Shown: positions 42,241 to 51,886, counted from the stretch's first letter. The stretch is 64,000 bases of DNA from Lacicoccus alkaliphilus DSM 16010 (GCF_900142805.1 NZ_FRCF01000002.1:372001-436000), one strand, 5' to 3'. Notes: generated by a model not told the origin, from the letters alone. Program-made: numbers and translations.

Positions 42241-42246
42241 AAAAGC

Positions 42247-42283
42247 AAAAAAGTTCAAACCCCGCGGGTTTGAACTTTTTTTA
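42247..42283. terminator. bidirectional terminator, DUF2626 gene / yqgX
   Basis: Stem AAAAGTTCAAACCC / GGGTTTGAACTTTT with loop CGC and A/T tails. The yqgX stop (42281-42283) is in the T run. Confidence 0.9.
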
Positions 42284-42913
42284 TTGAAATATATAAGGGT
42301 TCGTCGCCTTTTCCTTCTCTATTGAAGTCTCTGCGCCGTGCCCCGGATAAACCGTCGTCCTGCCATCCAGCAGAAAGAGCTTATCCTTGATGGAACGCAT
42401 CAGCACTTCAAAACTGCCTTCTCGCAAATCCGTCCTGCCGACGCCTCCTTTGAACAGCACATCGCCTGAGAATATCTTCCCCTCTCCCTCGAAATAAAAA
42501 CTCAAGCTGCCTGGAGAATGACCCGGCGTATGAAATATCTCAAAACTGAAACTGCCGATTGAATACGGTCCTTCCTCCACAAGTACAGGTTTGATGTCAC
42601 TCGCAATGGGACTGAAGCCTAATGAGGCGCGTTTGGCGGACATGTTCAATTGCGGATCCCTGATCCATTCCCTCTCTTCACCGCTCATAACGACATCCAC
42701 CCCATACTTCCCGTGGACTTCATCCAACGCGCCGATATGATCGTAATGTGCATGGGTCAATAAAATACCGGCTACAGGAAGGCCGATTTCATCAATGGCC
42801 TCAACAATGACCTCTGCCTCGTCGGAAGGGTCTACAATCAGCACTTCTTCTCCATTTATAAGCAAATGACAATTCGTGCCGAGCATCCCCAATGATAAAG
42901 TTTTAACATCCAT
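42281..42913 (-). CDS. metallo-beta-lactamase fold hydrolase (YqgX-like, glyoxalase II type)
   Basis: Small MBL-fold thioester hydrolase family. Zinc motif LTHAHYDHIGALDEV, then FHTPGHSPGSLSFY, FSGDVLFKGGVGRTD and YPGHG. At 210 residues it lacks the C-terminal domain of true glyoxalase II. YqgX relatives are thought to act on bacillithiol or hydroxyacyl thioesters; the substrate here is not certain. Confidence 0.87.
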   Translation of the reverse strand: MDVKTLSLGMLGTNCHLLINGEEVLIVDPSDEAEVIVEAIDEIGLPVAGILLTHAHYDHIGALDEVHGKYGVDVVMSGEEREWIRDPQLNMSAKRASLGFSPIASDIKPVLVEEGPYSIGSFSFEIFHTPGHSPGSLSFYFEGEGKIFSGDVLFKGGVGRTDLREGSFEVLMRSIKDKLFLLDGRTTVYPGHGAETSIEKEKATNPYIFQ

Positions 42914-43005
42914 CTAACCACTCCCTAAAATTCTTCTAGACATGGTACAATATTAATTATACAATAACAATGAGCTTAAAGAGAAATATGGGGGGTTACA
43001 ATACT

Positions 43006-43245
43006 ATGCCTTTCTTAGACACAGGAGAACTCTTTGAAATTGGCGGCGTGACAATTCGTTTCGGTCTGAATGCTTTTGCATTGCTGATGGTCATCGTTAC
43101 TGCTTTTTCAATCTGGGGCATCATCGGTGCACTTAAAGCAAGAAATATATTGGCTGTTGTATTCAGTGTTGCTGCAACTTTGACATTCGGCTTCTTCACG
43201 GTTGCGACGATACTTACATACGGCTACCCGGAACTTGGAGTTTAG
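43006..43245 (+). CDS. DUF2759 membrane protein (YqgW-like)
   Basis: 79-residue protein with two transmembrane helices (about 20-39 and 47-68), with GALKARNILAVVFSVAATLTFGFFT as the conserved stretch. DUF2759 family, next to yqgX in Bacillus. The ATG at 43006 follows a G-rich ribosome site; a start 12 codons earlier is unlikely. Function unknown. Confidence 0.8.
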   Translation: MPFLDTGELFEIGGVTIRFGLNAFALLMVIVTAFSIWGIIGALKARNILAVVFSVAATLTFGFFTVATILTYGYPELGV

Positions 43246-43258
43246 ACATTAAATCATG

Positions 43259-43286
43259 GAGATTAGGAGACCCTAATCTCTTTTTT
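43259..43286 (+). terminator. terminator after the DUF2759 gene
   Basis: Stem GAGATTAGG / CCTAATCTC, 4-base loop, six T. Confidence 0.9.
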
Positions 43287-43311
43287 ATATTTTGTATGAG
43301 GAGAGATTTCA

Positions 43312-44040
43312 ATGAGATATGTATTCATAACAGGAACTTCAAGGGGGCTGGGCAACGCTCTGCTGGAAATGTTCCAGGAAGACAGGATCATCAGTATTTC
43401 GAGGAGTGAAGTGGAAACCGGGTATCCTCTCCACAGGGCATTCCATATAGATTTCCTTGATGAAAATAAGCTGGAACAATCAGTCGATGAAATTTTCAGC
43501 TCGATTGACCCGCAACATGGCGATGAGATATTTTTGATCAATAACGCAGGGATCGTCGATCCGGTGAAGTCCGTTGCAAATATAGATGCTGAAAGCTTCC
43601 TGAATAATTATAAGGTCAATGTTCTCGCGCCGGCTTTATTCATGAAGGGCTTCGTCAATCACTTCAAGGACCACCGTGGGGCAAAGAGGATCCTTACAGT
43701 GTCCAGCGGAGCCGCTTTGAACCCTACTGAAGGCTGGGCCGCATACTGCAGCTCGAAAGCAGCTGTGAATATGGTCAGTGATGTCTTGAGGCTCGAAATG
43801 GACAGGTTGAAGTACCCAATTTTCAGCGCGACTTTCAGGCCGGGGATCATCGACACGGATATGCAGCAGGAAATCAGGTCTTCCCAAGAGACAGATTTTC
43901 CTGATCTCGCCCGCTTTCAAAAGTATAAAGAGACCAATAAATTATACAATAAAAAGACCGTCGCCTACGTCCTGAAACGTGTGATCACATCAGATAATTT
44001 CGCTTTCAGCGAAAGTTTCAGCATCAGTGACTTTTTATAA
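43312..44040 (+). CDS. short-chain dehydrogenase/reductase (YueD-like)
   Basis: Classical SDR of 242 residues. Cofactor motif TGTSRGLG at 8-15, NNAG, and the catalytic Ser-Tyr-Lys set in TVSSGAALNPTEGWAAYCSSKAAVNM. RSEVE after the second strand favours NADPH. It resembles B. subtilis YueD, a benzil reductase; the physiological substrate is unknown. Flanked by terminators, so monocistronic. Confidence 0.86.
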   Translation: MRYVFITGTSRGLGNALLEMFQEDRIISISRSEVETGYPLHRAFHIDFLDENKLEQSVDEIFSSIDPQHGDEIFLINNAGIVDPVKSVANIDAESFLNNYKVNVLAPALFMKGFVNHFKDHRGAKRILTVSSGAALNPTEGWAAYCSSKAAVNMVSDVLRLEMDRLKYPIFSATFRPGIIDTDMQQEIRSSQETDFPDLARFQKYKETNKLYNKKTVAYVLKRVITSDNFAFSESFSISDFL

Positions 44041-44048
44041 GATATAAT

Positions 44049-44097
44049 GAAGACAACCCTCAAAAGTGACATTGGATCACTCTTGCGGGTTGTCTTC
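44049..44097. terminator. long hairpin between the SDR gene and glcK
   Basis: 11-bp outer stem GAAGACAACCC / GGGTTGTCTTC plus an inner AGTGA/TCACT pairing. T runs are poor on both sides, so efficiency is uncertain; its place between convergent genes supports termination. Confidence 0.65.
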
Positions 44098-44099
44098 TG

Positions 44100-45059
44100 T
44101 CATGCCCGGCCAATATATTGGGACACTATTTTTGCTGCGCCGTATATCCCCGCATCGTTACCAAGTTCTGCAAGGAAGATTTCAACACCCTCTGCCGCAG
44201 GTGGAAAAGCATATTCTTCAAAATATGTCTGCACTCTGCCGCGCAGGGTTTCTCCCGCCTGACTCAGCCCCCCGCCCAGCAGGATGTGTGACGGGTTCGT
44301 CATGACAGTGACATTACTGATTCCGATGCCAAGATAAAAAGCCATTCTTTCCACCAGGAATAAGCTGAGCGGATCTTCCTTTTCCGCATTTTTAAAAACG
44401 GTGAGAGCGTTCAATGTATCATTTTCAATATACTGCCTCAAAGGTGAGTCCTTGAATTCCGAATGGTATTTCCGTGCCATGTTCTTAAGACCAAGTGTCG
44501 AAGCGACAGTTTCAAGACAGCCTGCGCCGCCACAGTTGCAAATGAAGCCTTCTTCCACCGCCACTTTAATATGGCCAATCTCCCCTGCACTGCCGTTCGC
44601 ACCATGAACGAGATGATGATCTGTAATGATCCCCCCGCCGACCCCGGTCCCGAGAGTGAACATGACGACGTCCTTGCAGCCGCGGCCTGCACCGAAGGCC
44701 TGTTCACCCAGCGTGGCAAGATTTGCGTCATTATCCACTATCACAGGGCGGCCGCTGAGGGATTCGAATTCTTCTTTTACGTTTTTATGAGTGTGCCAGT
44801 TCAGATTGATCGCGCCATTGACAGTACCCGACTCAAACTCGACAGGTCCCGGCACACCGATGCCGACACCAGTAAAATCAAGGGGCTCAAGGCCCAGCTC
44901 ACCGGTTTTATTTTTGAATGCCGCATGCACAGCCGGGAGTATATCCCTGCCCTCCCGGCCTGTCTCCGTCGGAATCTGCCACTTGGCGATCTGCTTGAGA
45001 GAAAGGTCGAATATACCAAGCTTGCATGTGGTGCCGCCAATATCCACTGCTAGAATCAT
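44100..45059 (-). CDS. glcK: ROK-family glucokinase
   Basis: Glucokinase of the ROK type. Phosphate loop AVDIGGTTCKLGIFD, sugar-binding DNDANLATLGE, GTGVGGGII, and the zinc motif GHIKVAVEEGFICNCGGAGCLE. 319 residues. Last gene of fthC-rhomboid-yqgQ-glcK, the same order as yqgN-yqgP-yqgQ-glcK in B. subtilis. Overlaps yqgQ by 4 bases. Confidence 0.94.
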   Translation of the reverse strand: MILAVDIGGTTCKLGIFDLSLKQIAKWQIPTETGREGRDILPAVHAAFKNKTGELGLEPLDFTGVGIGVPGPVEFESGTVNGAINLNWHTHKNVKEEFESLSGRPVIVDNDANLATLGEQAFGAGRGCKDVVMFTLGTGVGGGIITDHHLVHGANGSAGEIGHIKVAVEEGFICNCGGAGCLETVASTLGLKNMARKYHSEFKDSPLRQYIENDTLNALTVFKNAEKEDPLSLFLVERMAFYLGIGISNVTVMTNPSHILLGGGLSQAGETLRGRVQTYFEEYAFPPAAEGVEIFLAELGNDAGIYGAAKIVSQYIGRA

Positions 45060-45250
45060 TCTTCTTCAGCCATCCTTCCATTGATTATTAAAATGGAATT
45101 GAGATATTCTTCCTTGCTTATCAGCTGATTCCTATGAAGTTCCTCGATTTCCATCTTCATCAGCATCAGTCTGTTGCTCATGTCGCGATCATATACATAG
45201 ATGCCGAAGCGCAACAGTATATCATTTATATACGTCAGATCGTTCTTCAA
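45056..45250 (-). CDS. YqgQ family protein (TTG start)
   Basis: 64-residue helical protein of the YqgQ (DUF910) family: TYINDILLRFGIYVYDRD then MEIEELHRNQLISKEEYL. Possibly a nucleic-acid-binding mini-domain; function unknown. The TTG start lies one base after the rhomboid gene stop, with GAGGAG overlapping that end, so translation is coupled. It ends inside the glcK start (ATGA). Confidence 0.86.
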   Translation of the reverse strand: MKNDLTYINDILLRFGIYVYDRDMSNRLMLMKMEIEELHRNQLISKEEYLNSILIINGRMAEEE

Positions 45251-45251
45251 T

Positions 45252-46667
45252 TCACTCTAACTCCTCAATGATGAGCTGCAGGTCAGGATCGTTGACCTCA
45301 TCCAGCCCGTCGACGATGCCCTTCATTTCATCATATTGTCTGTTCTTACGCAGTTCCATCAGCCGGTGTTTGACGATGGTCTCGTTTCCGGGTGACATCT
45401 CCAGGCTCAGATCATAATATTCCTGCGCTTTTTCATCTTCGCCTGCATGTTCATACAGAGAAGCGAGAGCAAAATAGGTGAGACCTGTCTCCGTGCCCTC
45501 GGCAAAGCGCTCATTCACCATCATCAGTGCCTCTTCATACTCCCCGTTCCCCATTGCTTCCAGTGCTGCCGTATCTACTGCGCTCTCTTCCGAATTTCCG
45601 CTTCCGGTGCCGAGGAAGAAAATGGGTACTGCCGCCATGGCAATAAAGGCAGCTGCAGCGCCGATGTACCATTTCATCTGAAAACGGTAAGGATTGTAGA
45701 GCACCCCGAGCAGCAGTCCGGCCATCAGACCACCGGCATGCGCATAGTGGTTGACATTGCTGAACAATGAAGACAGGAATGCTATGGCGATAAATATGAT
45801 TGCCACCTGCATCAACAACTTATACCCCATGCTTTTATTGAGCAGAAGATGCACCACTATCAGCCCGAGCAGTCCGTAAATCGCCCCGCTGGCGCCGAGA
45901 GAGACGGCATCCGTCAGGAACATCAGTGAAAACAGGCTGGCAAGCGTCCCTGTCAACACATAGGCAAGCAGCAGACCCCATTTACCATATAATGACTCCA
46001 CAAATTTACCCAGTACGAACAAGGCTGCCATATTGAAGAGGAAATGCTCCATACCGCTGTGCAGGAAAGTGCTTGAGAGCAGGCGGTAGTAATCATTGTT
46101 CAGTACAGCATGGTAGCTCACCGCCAGCTGATCAACCATCGTAAGTGACCCCAGTATATTGATATGGAAGGCATTTATCATAAAGAGCACCGCATTGATT
46201 GCCACAAGCAGATAAGTCATCGGTGTATACTTGCTGAGATGGGACTCGAGTGGATGTGACGAAGTCACTTTTCTCGCATGGTGCTGTTCCGTCTTTTTAG
46301 TCTGCTGCTGCATTTCGAGCCTGTAGTATGGATGATTGATCAGGCTGCTGTAACTGCTGATGCCTTTATGTGTGATTTTGATGCCATCGCCTTTGACCTT
46401 TTCTTTGAAAGGTTCAGACGTTTCATGGTATACTTTGAAATTTTTTATCTCGAATCCCGCGATCCTTGAGAATTCCGAGTGACGGCTCATCACATTCTCT
46501 GTCAGCATTCCCCTTCTCTCCGCCGACATCATGCCATCATTGATGAGCATCATGCTCTGGCTCGCTTCGTTTTTCAGCCATATGATATTGTTGTAATCAT
46601 CATGATTGAAAAAGGAATAATTGGTGAATCTTATGACTTCATAGGCTGTTCTCCATATTTCAGACAT
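45252..46667 (-). CDS. rhomboid serine protease with C-terminal TPR (YqgP/GluP-like)
   Basis: Intramembrane protease of 471 residues. Residues 1-145 form an N-terminal cytoplasmic domain. Six or seven transmembrane helices lie between about 150 and 355 with the catalytic dyad Ser260 (GASGAIYGL) and His310 (HAGGLMAGL). A TPR-like tail (380-471, YEEALMMVNERFAEG, KAQEYYDLSLEMSPGNE) follows. B. subtilis YqgP works with FtsH in membrane protein quality control and Mg/Mn homeostasis. The gene starts 3 bases after fthC. Confidence 0.93.
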   Translation of the reverse strand: MSEIWRTAYEVIRFTNYSFFNHDDYNNIIWLKNEASQSMMLINDGMMSAERRGMLTENVMSRHSEFSRIAGFEIKNFKVYHETSEPFKEKVKGDGIKITHKGISSYSSLINHPYYRLEMQQQTKKTEQHHARKVTSSHPLESHLSKYTPMTYLLVAINAVLFMINAFHINILGSLTMVDQLAVSYHAVLNNDYYRLLSSTFLHSGMEHFLFNMAALFVLGKFVESLYGKWGLLLAYVLTGTLASLFSLMFLTDAVSLGASGAIYGLLGLIVVHLLLNKSMGYKLLMQVAIIFIAIAFLSSLFSNVNHYAHAGGLMAGLLLGVLYNPYRFQMKWYIGAAAAFIAMAAVPIFFLGTGSGNSEESAVDTAALEAMGNGEYEEALMMVNERFAEGTETGLTYFALASLYEHAGEDEKAQEYYDLSLEMSPGNETIVKHRLMELRKNRQYDEMKGIVDGLDEVNDPDLQLIIEELE

Positions 46668-46670
46668 CAA

Positions 46671-47228
46671 TCAACGACCTGCTTTGGCATTCAGTTTTCT
46701 GTCGGGAGTGATGATGAAGTCCACAGGTATGTCATGCGGTTCCTTCTCCACTTCACCGAACTGCTCTTCGAAGAGGACAGAAACTTTATGTCCCCCAAAA
46801 TCTTTCAGGAATTTATCATAAAACCCGCCGCCGTATCCGATGCGGTAGCCTGCCTCATCAAATACGAGGCCCGGCACGACGACCAGGTCGAAATCATTGA
46901 AGGGAGTGGTCACAGGTGGTATCCGGATTCCTTTTTCGTCAAGCGTCACCTCATCCATTGTGGTGAACGGATGGAAATTCATCACCTTTTTCTCATAGTC
47001 GCAGACCGGATTGTAAACCTCTATGCCATCATCAAGCAGGCTCAGGATGATTTTGTCCGTATCCATTTCGTGGGGCATGGACAGGACTATGCCCACTGAT
47101 TTGAAATCATTGCTTTTAATATAGTCGATCAGCTCGGATTTGAGTACATCCTCCTGCTGCTGCTTATAACTTTCGTCGAGGCCGGACAGCCGGCCGATCA
47201 TCTTTTTTCTTGATTCTTTTTTGGACAT
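46671..47228 (-). CDS. fthC: 5-formyltetrahydrofolate cyclo-ligase
   Basis: Also called YgfA/YqgN. Converts 5-formyl-THF to 5,10-methenyl-THF with ATP. Hallmarks: LVVVPGLVFDEAGYRIGYGGGFYDKFL near residues 120-145 and DFIITPDRKL at the end (shown in parts). 185 residues. The N-terminal KKESRKKMIGRLSGL matches. First gene of the four-gene unit ending in glcK. Confidence 0.93.
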   Translation of the reverse strand: MSKKESRKKMIGRLSGLDESYKQQQEDVLKSELIDYIKSNDFKSVGIVLSMPHEMDTDKIILSLLDDGIEVYNPVCDYEKKVMNFHPFTTMDEVTLDEKGIRIPPVTTPFNDFDLVVVPGLVFDEAGYRIGYGGGFYDKFLKDFGGHKVSVLFEEQFGEVEKEPHDIPVDFIITPDRKLNAKAGR

Positions 47229-47282
47229 TCATGATCCCTACTTTCCTTATATAACTCAATTATAAATATACATGTCTTAAAA

Positions 47283-47320
47283 ACAAAATGAAAGCACCAC
47301 TGCGGGTGCTTTCATTTTGT
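47283..47320 (-). terminator. terminator of the pst-phoU operon
   Basis: 16-bp stem ACAAAATGAAAGCACC / GGTGCTTTCATTTTGT with T-rich minus-strand tail, starting directly after the phoU stop. Confidence 0.9.
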
Positions 47321-47965
47321 TTAATCCAATTTTTCAATCTTGTCACCAGTGAGTACGAAATAAACATGCTCGGCGATATTCTTGACATGATCACCGATCC
47401 GTTCCAGATATTTGGCACATAATTGACTCTGTCCGGTGACGAACAAATCGGTTTCTTCGAATATATCGGAAGTCGTCACATGGACAAACAGGCTGTCTAT
47501 ATCTTCATCCCTCTCATAAACTTCTTCGCATAGGGAAGCATCCTGTTCCAAATAGGCGGTGAGGACATCTTTAAGCATCAGGGAAGCCAGCTGTTCCATC
47601 GTACTCAGACGGAGGAGCAGTTTTTCATTCGTGATTTTCACACGCTTCCTCACCTCTCCGAGATTTCCAATATTATCACTGATCCGCTCCAGGTCGTAGG
47701 CGATCTTGATGCTTGAGATGATGATTCTTGTATCCGTTGCAACAGGTGCCTGGGTCGTGATGAGTGTGACGGCATTCGAGTTGATATTGTATTCTTTCCT
47801 ATTCACTTCCTTATCCCCCAAGACCAGTTCCCTCGCCGGGGTGATGTCTTCCATGCTGAGCACGCCGGTCACACCCTGGAGACGCTCATAGCATAGACGA
47901 CCCAGCTCGATCACTTCATCCACAAGGGCCTGGAGTTCACCCGTATACTTTTCCCTGAAACCCAC
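47321..47965 (-). CDS. phoU: phosphate transport regulator PhoU
   Basis: Helical-bundle regulator that damps Pst uptake and PhoR signalling. Two PhoU repeats with metal-contact acidic motifs: ATDTRIIISSIKIAYDLERISDNIGNL and LCAKYLERIGDHVKNIAEHV. I choose the GTG at 47965 (MGFREKYTGELQALVDEV), which lies over the pstB stop and gives a standard PhoU N-terminus of 214 residues; the ATG at 47989 would add eight residues. Last gene of pstSCAB-phoU. Confidence 0.9.
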   Translation of the reverse strand: MGFREKYTGELQALVDEVIELGRLCYERLQGVTGVLSMEDITPARELVLGDKEVNRKEYNINSNAVTLITTQAPVATDTRIIISSIKIAYDLERISDNIGNLGEVRKRVKITNEKLLLRLSTMEQLASLMLKDVLTAYLEQDASLCEEVYERDEDIDSLFVHVTTSDIFEETDLFVTGQSQLCAKYLERIGDHVKNIAEHVYFVLTGDKIEKLD

Positions 47966-47966
47966 T

Positions 47967-48824
47967 TTATCCAAATCTTCCGGAGACATAGTCTTCAGTT
48001 CTCTGATCTCTCGGATTTTCGAAGATGATCTTAGTATCGTCATGTTCCACGACATACCCCTGATAGAAGAACGAGGTCGTATCCGATACTCTCGCTGCCT
48101 GCTGCATATTGTGAGTGACCACGATGAGGCTGTAATCTTTCTTGAGTTCGTGCATCAGGTCTTCCACTTTTGTCGTGGAAACGGGATCAAGTGCGCTGGT
48201 CGGTTCGTCCATCAAAATGACATCGGGTTCAGTGGCGAGCGCTCTCGCGATGCATACACGCTGCTGCTGCCCGCCTGAGAGGCCATAGGCATTTTCATTC
48301 AGACGGTCTTTGACCTCTTCCCATATTGCTGCATCACGTAAACTTTTCTCCACCACTTCATCAAGCACCTTCTTTTTACGGATGCCATGGACACGCGGGC
48401 CGTAAGCCACATTGTCATAAATCGATTTTGGAAATGGGTTTGGTTTCTGGAATACCATCCCGACTTTCGTCCTCAGTTCTTCCACGGTCATCTTCCTGTC
48501 GAAGATATTATTTTCCAGGTAGAGAATCTCGCCCTCGGTCCTGACGACAGGCACGAGCTCGACCATACGGTTCAATGCTTTGACGAATGTCGATTTGCCG
48601 CAGCCTGACGGCCCGATGATCGCTGAGATTTCATTCTGATTGAATGTCAGGTTGATATCCTGCAGGGCATGATTGTCCCCGTACCATAAGTTGAAGTTAT
48701 TCGTTTTAAAAACGGGTTCTCTGATGCCATCGTCTGCTGCGCTGTCCCGGAATCTGTCTTCCACGACAGTGGTGCCTGCGGCTCGTGTTACAGTATTCTT
48801 TTCTTTTGTCATTATATTCACCAT
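47967..48824 (-). CDS. pstB: phosphate ABC transporter ATP-binding protein
   Basis: ATPase of the high-affinity phosphate importer. Walker [11 protein letters not shown], signature [15 protein letters not shown], Walker [17 protein letters not shown]. There is an N-terminal extension of about 35 residues ([23 protein letters not shown]) before the ABC fold, as I recall also for S. aureus PstB. The start at 48824 is favoured by a run of G eight bases upstream; 48812 is an alternative. Confidence 0.94.
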   Translation of the reverse strand: MVNIMTKEKNTVTRAAGTTVVEDRFRDSAADDGIREPVFKTNNFNLWYGDNHALQDINLTFNQNEISAIIGPSGCGKSTFVKALNRMVELVPVVRTEGEILYLENNIFDRKMTVEELRTKVGMVFQKPNPFPKSIYDNVAYGPRVHGIRKKKVLDEVVEKSLRDAAIWEEVKDRLNENAYGLSGGQQQRVCIARALATEPDVILMDEPTSALDPVSTTKVEDLMHELKKDYSLIVVTHNMQQAARVSDTTSFFYQGYVVEHDDTKIIFENPRDQRTEDYVSGRFG

Positions 48825-48840
48825 TGATTTTACCCCCAAA

Positions 48841-49719
48841 TTAATAACGTTGCGAGAACTTGTAACGAATGAAGATCGCCACCGAGTTCATCAGGAGAAG
48901 TATTGCGAGCAATACTATGATGCCGGCTGCGGCCAAGTACTGGAATTCCTCCTGAGGCATTTTGATCCATGCATAAATCTGCATCGGCATGGCCTGGAAA
49001 GAGTCTAATACGCCGTCGGGTGTCACCAGCAGTGTCGTCGGCACACCAATGACGACAAGCGGAGCCGTTTCCCCGATTGCACGTGATATGGCGAGTATGA
49101 TACCTGTAATGATGCCGGGTATCGCCGCCGGCAGGATGATCCTTGAAACCGTCTGCCATTTTGTCGCACCCATGCCGATGGATGCTTCACGCACCGAGGA
49201 CGGCACGGAGCGGATGGCCTCCTGCGACGATACTACAATGACCGGAAGGATCATCAGTGCAAGGGTGAGCCCGGCAGCGAGTACAGAGTTTCCCATCGCC
49301 ATGGCCCGGACGAAAATTGCGAGCCCCAGAAGTCCGAACACCACTGAAGGCACCCCCGCCAGGTTGGAGACGTTGATTTTAATGAAATCGGTCAATCTGT
49401 TTTTAGGTGCATATTCCTCCAGGTAAAGCGCAGTGGCGACCGACAGGAAAATTGCGGCCGGGACCGTCACGACCATCAGCCAGAGTGACCCGATGACCGC
49501 TCCGTAAAAGCCGGCAGATTCCACACGTGCGGAACTGAAGCTCGTCAGGAAATCCCAATCCAGATAACCGACAGCGTCCATCAGGGTGTCCACGATCAGA
49601 GTCACCAACACCACCAACCCGACTGTAGTACAGAGGAAGAAGGCCCATTTCATCGAATTATTCAGTGCCAGCCTGCCTGAACGTTTCCCGGCAATCACGC
49701 TTTTATCAATCAGCTGCAT
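48841..49719 (-). CDS. pstA: phosphate ABC transporter permease PstA
   Basis: Membrane component with six transmembrane helices and the permease motif region [33 protein letters not shown] (EAA loop, shown in family form). 292 residues. It starts one base after pstC ends. Confidence 0.94.
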   Translation of the reverse strand: MQLIDKSVIAGKRSGRLALNNSMKWAFFLCTTVGLVVLVTLIVDTLMDAVGYLDWDFLTSFSSARVESAGFYGAVIGSLWLMVVTVPAAIFLSVATALYLEEYAPKNRLTDFIKINVSNLAGVPSVVFGLLGLAIFVRAMAMGNSVLAAGLTLALMILPVIVVSSQEAIRSVPSSVREASIGMGATKWQTVSRIILPAAIPGIITGIILAISRAIGETAPLVVIGVPTTLLVTPDGVLDSFQAMPMQIYAWIKMPQEEFQYLAAAGIIVLLAILLLMNSVAIFIRYKFSQRY

Positions 49720-50643
49720 TTAATATTCCTCCCTGTAACGCTTAGTGATCCACTGTGATATTATATTCATTGCGAATGTAATGACGAATAATGTCATCCC
49801 CACTGCAAATAAACTGAAATAAAGGGACGAACCGTATGCCGCATCACCTGAAGTGATCTGGACTATGAAACCGGTCATCGTCTGCAGCGATGATGTGATG
49901 TCAAGACTCGCATTGGGCGTACTTCCCGCTGCAATCGATACGATCATCGTTTCGCCGATGGCCCTGGATACTGCAAGGACGATTGATGCGATGATTCCCG
50001 ATACTGCAGCGGACAGGACAATCTTGAAAGTCGTCTCAAGCCTGGTTGCTCCCATGCCGAGCGATCCTTCGCGCATCGAGTTCGGCACTGCGCTCAGGGC
50101 GTCTTCACTCAGGCTCGCGATCATGGGGATGATCATGATCCCCACGACGAGACCGGCGCTGACCGCGTTGTAGAGAGAGATTTCAGACCAGATCGACTGA
50201 AGTACGGGAGTTACGAAATTGATTGCAAAAAAGCCGTATACGACCGTCGGTATGCCTGCAAGCACTTCGAGTACCGGTTTGATGACCTTCCTGAGACGTT
50301 CAGTTGCATATTCACTTAAGTAGATCGCCGCCCCGAGACCGACAGGGACTGCAAAGACCGTTGCGATCACGACGACTTTCAAAGTTCCCATTATAAGGGC
50401 CCATATACCGAACTCCGGCTCGGCACCGTAGGGGTTCCAGTCAGCGGATGTGATGAATGTAGTGAATGATTCTCTGCTGAAAAACTCCAGTGACTGGGAT
50501 ATCAACGTATAAAGGATGCCGATCGTCGCTAAAACTGAAACTGATGTAATCAGGAATAATATGACTGGAATCGACTTTTCGACGAATGCACCTTTATTGG
50601 ATTTATTTTTTTGAATCATTTCTTGTATATTATAATTGCTCAT
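49720..50643 (-). CDS. pstC: phosphate ABC transporter permease PstC
   Basis: Second permease subunit; six transmembrane helices. The EAA loop reads EDALSAVPNSMREGSLGMGATRLE. 307 residues. Preceded by an intra-operon hairpin that probably lowers its expression relative to pstS. Confidence 0.94.
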   Translation of the reverse strand: MSNYNIQEMIQKNKSNKGAFVEKSIPVILFLITSVSVLATIGILYTLISQSLEFFSRESFTTFITSADWNPYGAEPEFGIWALIMGTLKVVVIATVFAVPVGLGAAIYLSEYATERLRKVIKPVLEVLAGIPTVVYGFFAINFVTPVLQSIWSEISLYNAVSAGLVVGIMIIPMIASLSEDALSAVPNSMREGSLGMGATRLETTFKIVLSAAVSGIIASIVLAVSRAIGETMIVSIAAGSTPNASLDITSSLQTMTGFIVQITSGDAAYGSSLYFSLFAVGMTLFVITFAMNIISQWITKRYREEY

Positions 50644-50663
50644 GCTTTGCCTCCATTTCGTTC

Positions 50664-50691
50664 AAAAAGGACGGGGAGAATCATCCCGTCC
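50664..50691 (-). terminator. attenuating hairpin between pstS and pstC
   Basis: 7-bp stem GGACGGG / CCCGTCC, 9-base loop, five T on the minus strand, 33 bases after the pstS stop and 20 bases before pstC starts. Such hairpins give excess binding protein over the membrane parts. Confidence 0.7.
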
Positions 50692-50723
50692 ATTTCAGGC
50701 CAATAATCTATATTGATTTGTGA

Positions 50724-51773
50724 TCAGCTGTTGGGTAACTTATCGTACTCTTCCTGAATTGCCTCCTCTTCAAGTGGTACATAGCCTACCGCTTCTGCTG
50801 CATCCGCCGAGTTCACGATTACGAACTCCCAGAAAGTATGAAGTGTTTCATTATTCTCGAGCGCTTCAGTGGCTACATAAGAGTAAAGTGGACGGGCCAA
50901 AGGATAATCGAAACTCATGACATTTTCAAATGTAGGTTCCACAGCTTCCTCACTGTCAGGGCCCTGGATTGGCACAGCGTTCAAATTATCCTGGTTTTCG
51001 ACATAGAACGCATACCCGAAGAATCCGATTGAATTAGGGTCACCAATTACGGAAGAGACGACCTGGTTCGTGTCCTGGATCAGTTCGGCGTCCACACCTT
51101 CTTCATCCATGACTTCTTCATTGAAGAAGTCGAACGTACCATGTGACTGATCAGGACCATATACGGAAATCGCTTCATCAGGGAAATCGTCACGTACGTC
51201 GGACCAGCTGGATGCTTCGCCACTGAAAATGGTGTGAAGTTCTTCAAAAGTCAAATAATCAACGAAGTCATTTTCAGGGTTGACCGCTACTGTCAGGCCG
51301 TCAGTCGCTATCAGGACTTCAGTGTAATCTATGTCTTCATCTGAAAGCTGCTGATCCTCTTCTTCACTGATCGGGCGTGAAGCGTTCGCAAACTGTGCAG
51401 AACCATCTATCAATGCACTGAAACCTGTGCCTGTTCCGTTTCCGCCAAGCTCAACAGGGACGCCATGTTCAGCATTGAAATCTTCCACTAGAACGTTAAG
51501 TATTGGGAATACTGTGGACGATCCTTCACCGACGATCTGCTCATCATCTTCGTTGACCCCACCCATTACAGCAGGACCACTGCCCTCAGATGATGCACTT
51601 TCGTCTTCAGAGCCTTCTTCCACCATTGACTCTTCTTCTGCTGTATCATCAGCAGACTCTTCAGTGGCTGTATCGTCTGCACTTTCCTCTTCAGACGCTT
51701 CCCCGCTGCCACAGGCAGCAAGAATGAACATCAAGCTCATAAGCAATGCTGCAAGAAACAAGCTCTTCTTCAT
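50724..51773 (-). CDS. pstS: phosphate-binding lipoprotein PstS
   Basis: High-affinity phosphate-binding protein, tethered by a lipid at Cys21 (lipobox LAAC). Residues 23-75 form a very acidic Ser/Glu/Asp linker before the binding domain. Phosphate-contact motifs GEGSSTVFPIL, FANASRPIS and GPDQSHGTF are visible. 349 residues from the ATG at 51773, with GGAGG upstream. Expression should rise on phosphate starvation through the PhoP box at 51836-51874. Confidence 0.95.
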   Translation of the reverse strand: MKKSLFLAALLMSLMFILAACGSGEASEEESADDTATEESADDTAEEESMVEEGSEDESASSEGSGPAVMGGVNEDDEQIVGEGSSTVFPILNVLVEDFNAEHGVPVELGGNGTGTGFSALIDGSAQFANASRPISEEEDQQLSDEDIDYTEVLIATDGLTVAVNPENDFVDYLTFEELHTIFSGEASSWSDVRDDFPDEAISVYGPDQSHGTFDFFNEEVMDEEGVDAELIQDTNQVVSSVIGDPNSIGFFGYAFYVENQDNLNAVPIQGPDSEEAVEPTFENVMSFDYPLARPLYSYVATEALENNETLHTFWEFVIVNSADAAEAVGYVPLEEEAIQEEYDKLPNS

Positions 51774-51835
51774 ACTAAAATTCCTCCATTTGTCGATGTA
51801 GTAACTGATGTTACATACATACAATAACGGTTGAA

Positions 51836-51874
51836 TGTAAATGTGTAATGAACGGATTGTAAAGTTTGTGTAAA
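51836..51874 (-). promoter_or_regulatory. PhoP box upstream of pstS
   Basis: Minus strand: TTTACA, TTTACA, TTCATT, TTTACA in register every 11 bases (at 51869-51874, 51858-51863, 51847-51852, 51836-51841). Four direct hexamers with 5-base gaps are the Bacillus PhoP pattern (TTAACA-like). The last hexamer can serve as -35. Confidence 0.85.
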
Positions 51875-51886
51875 TTTCCGGAGCAT

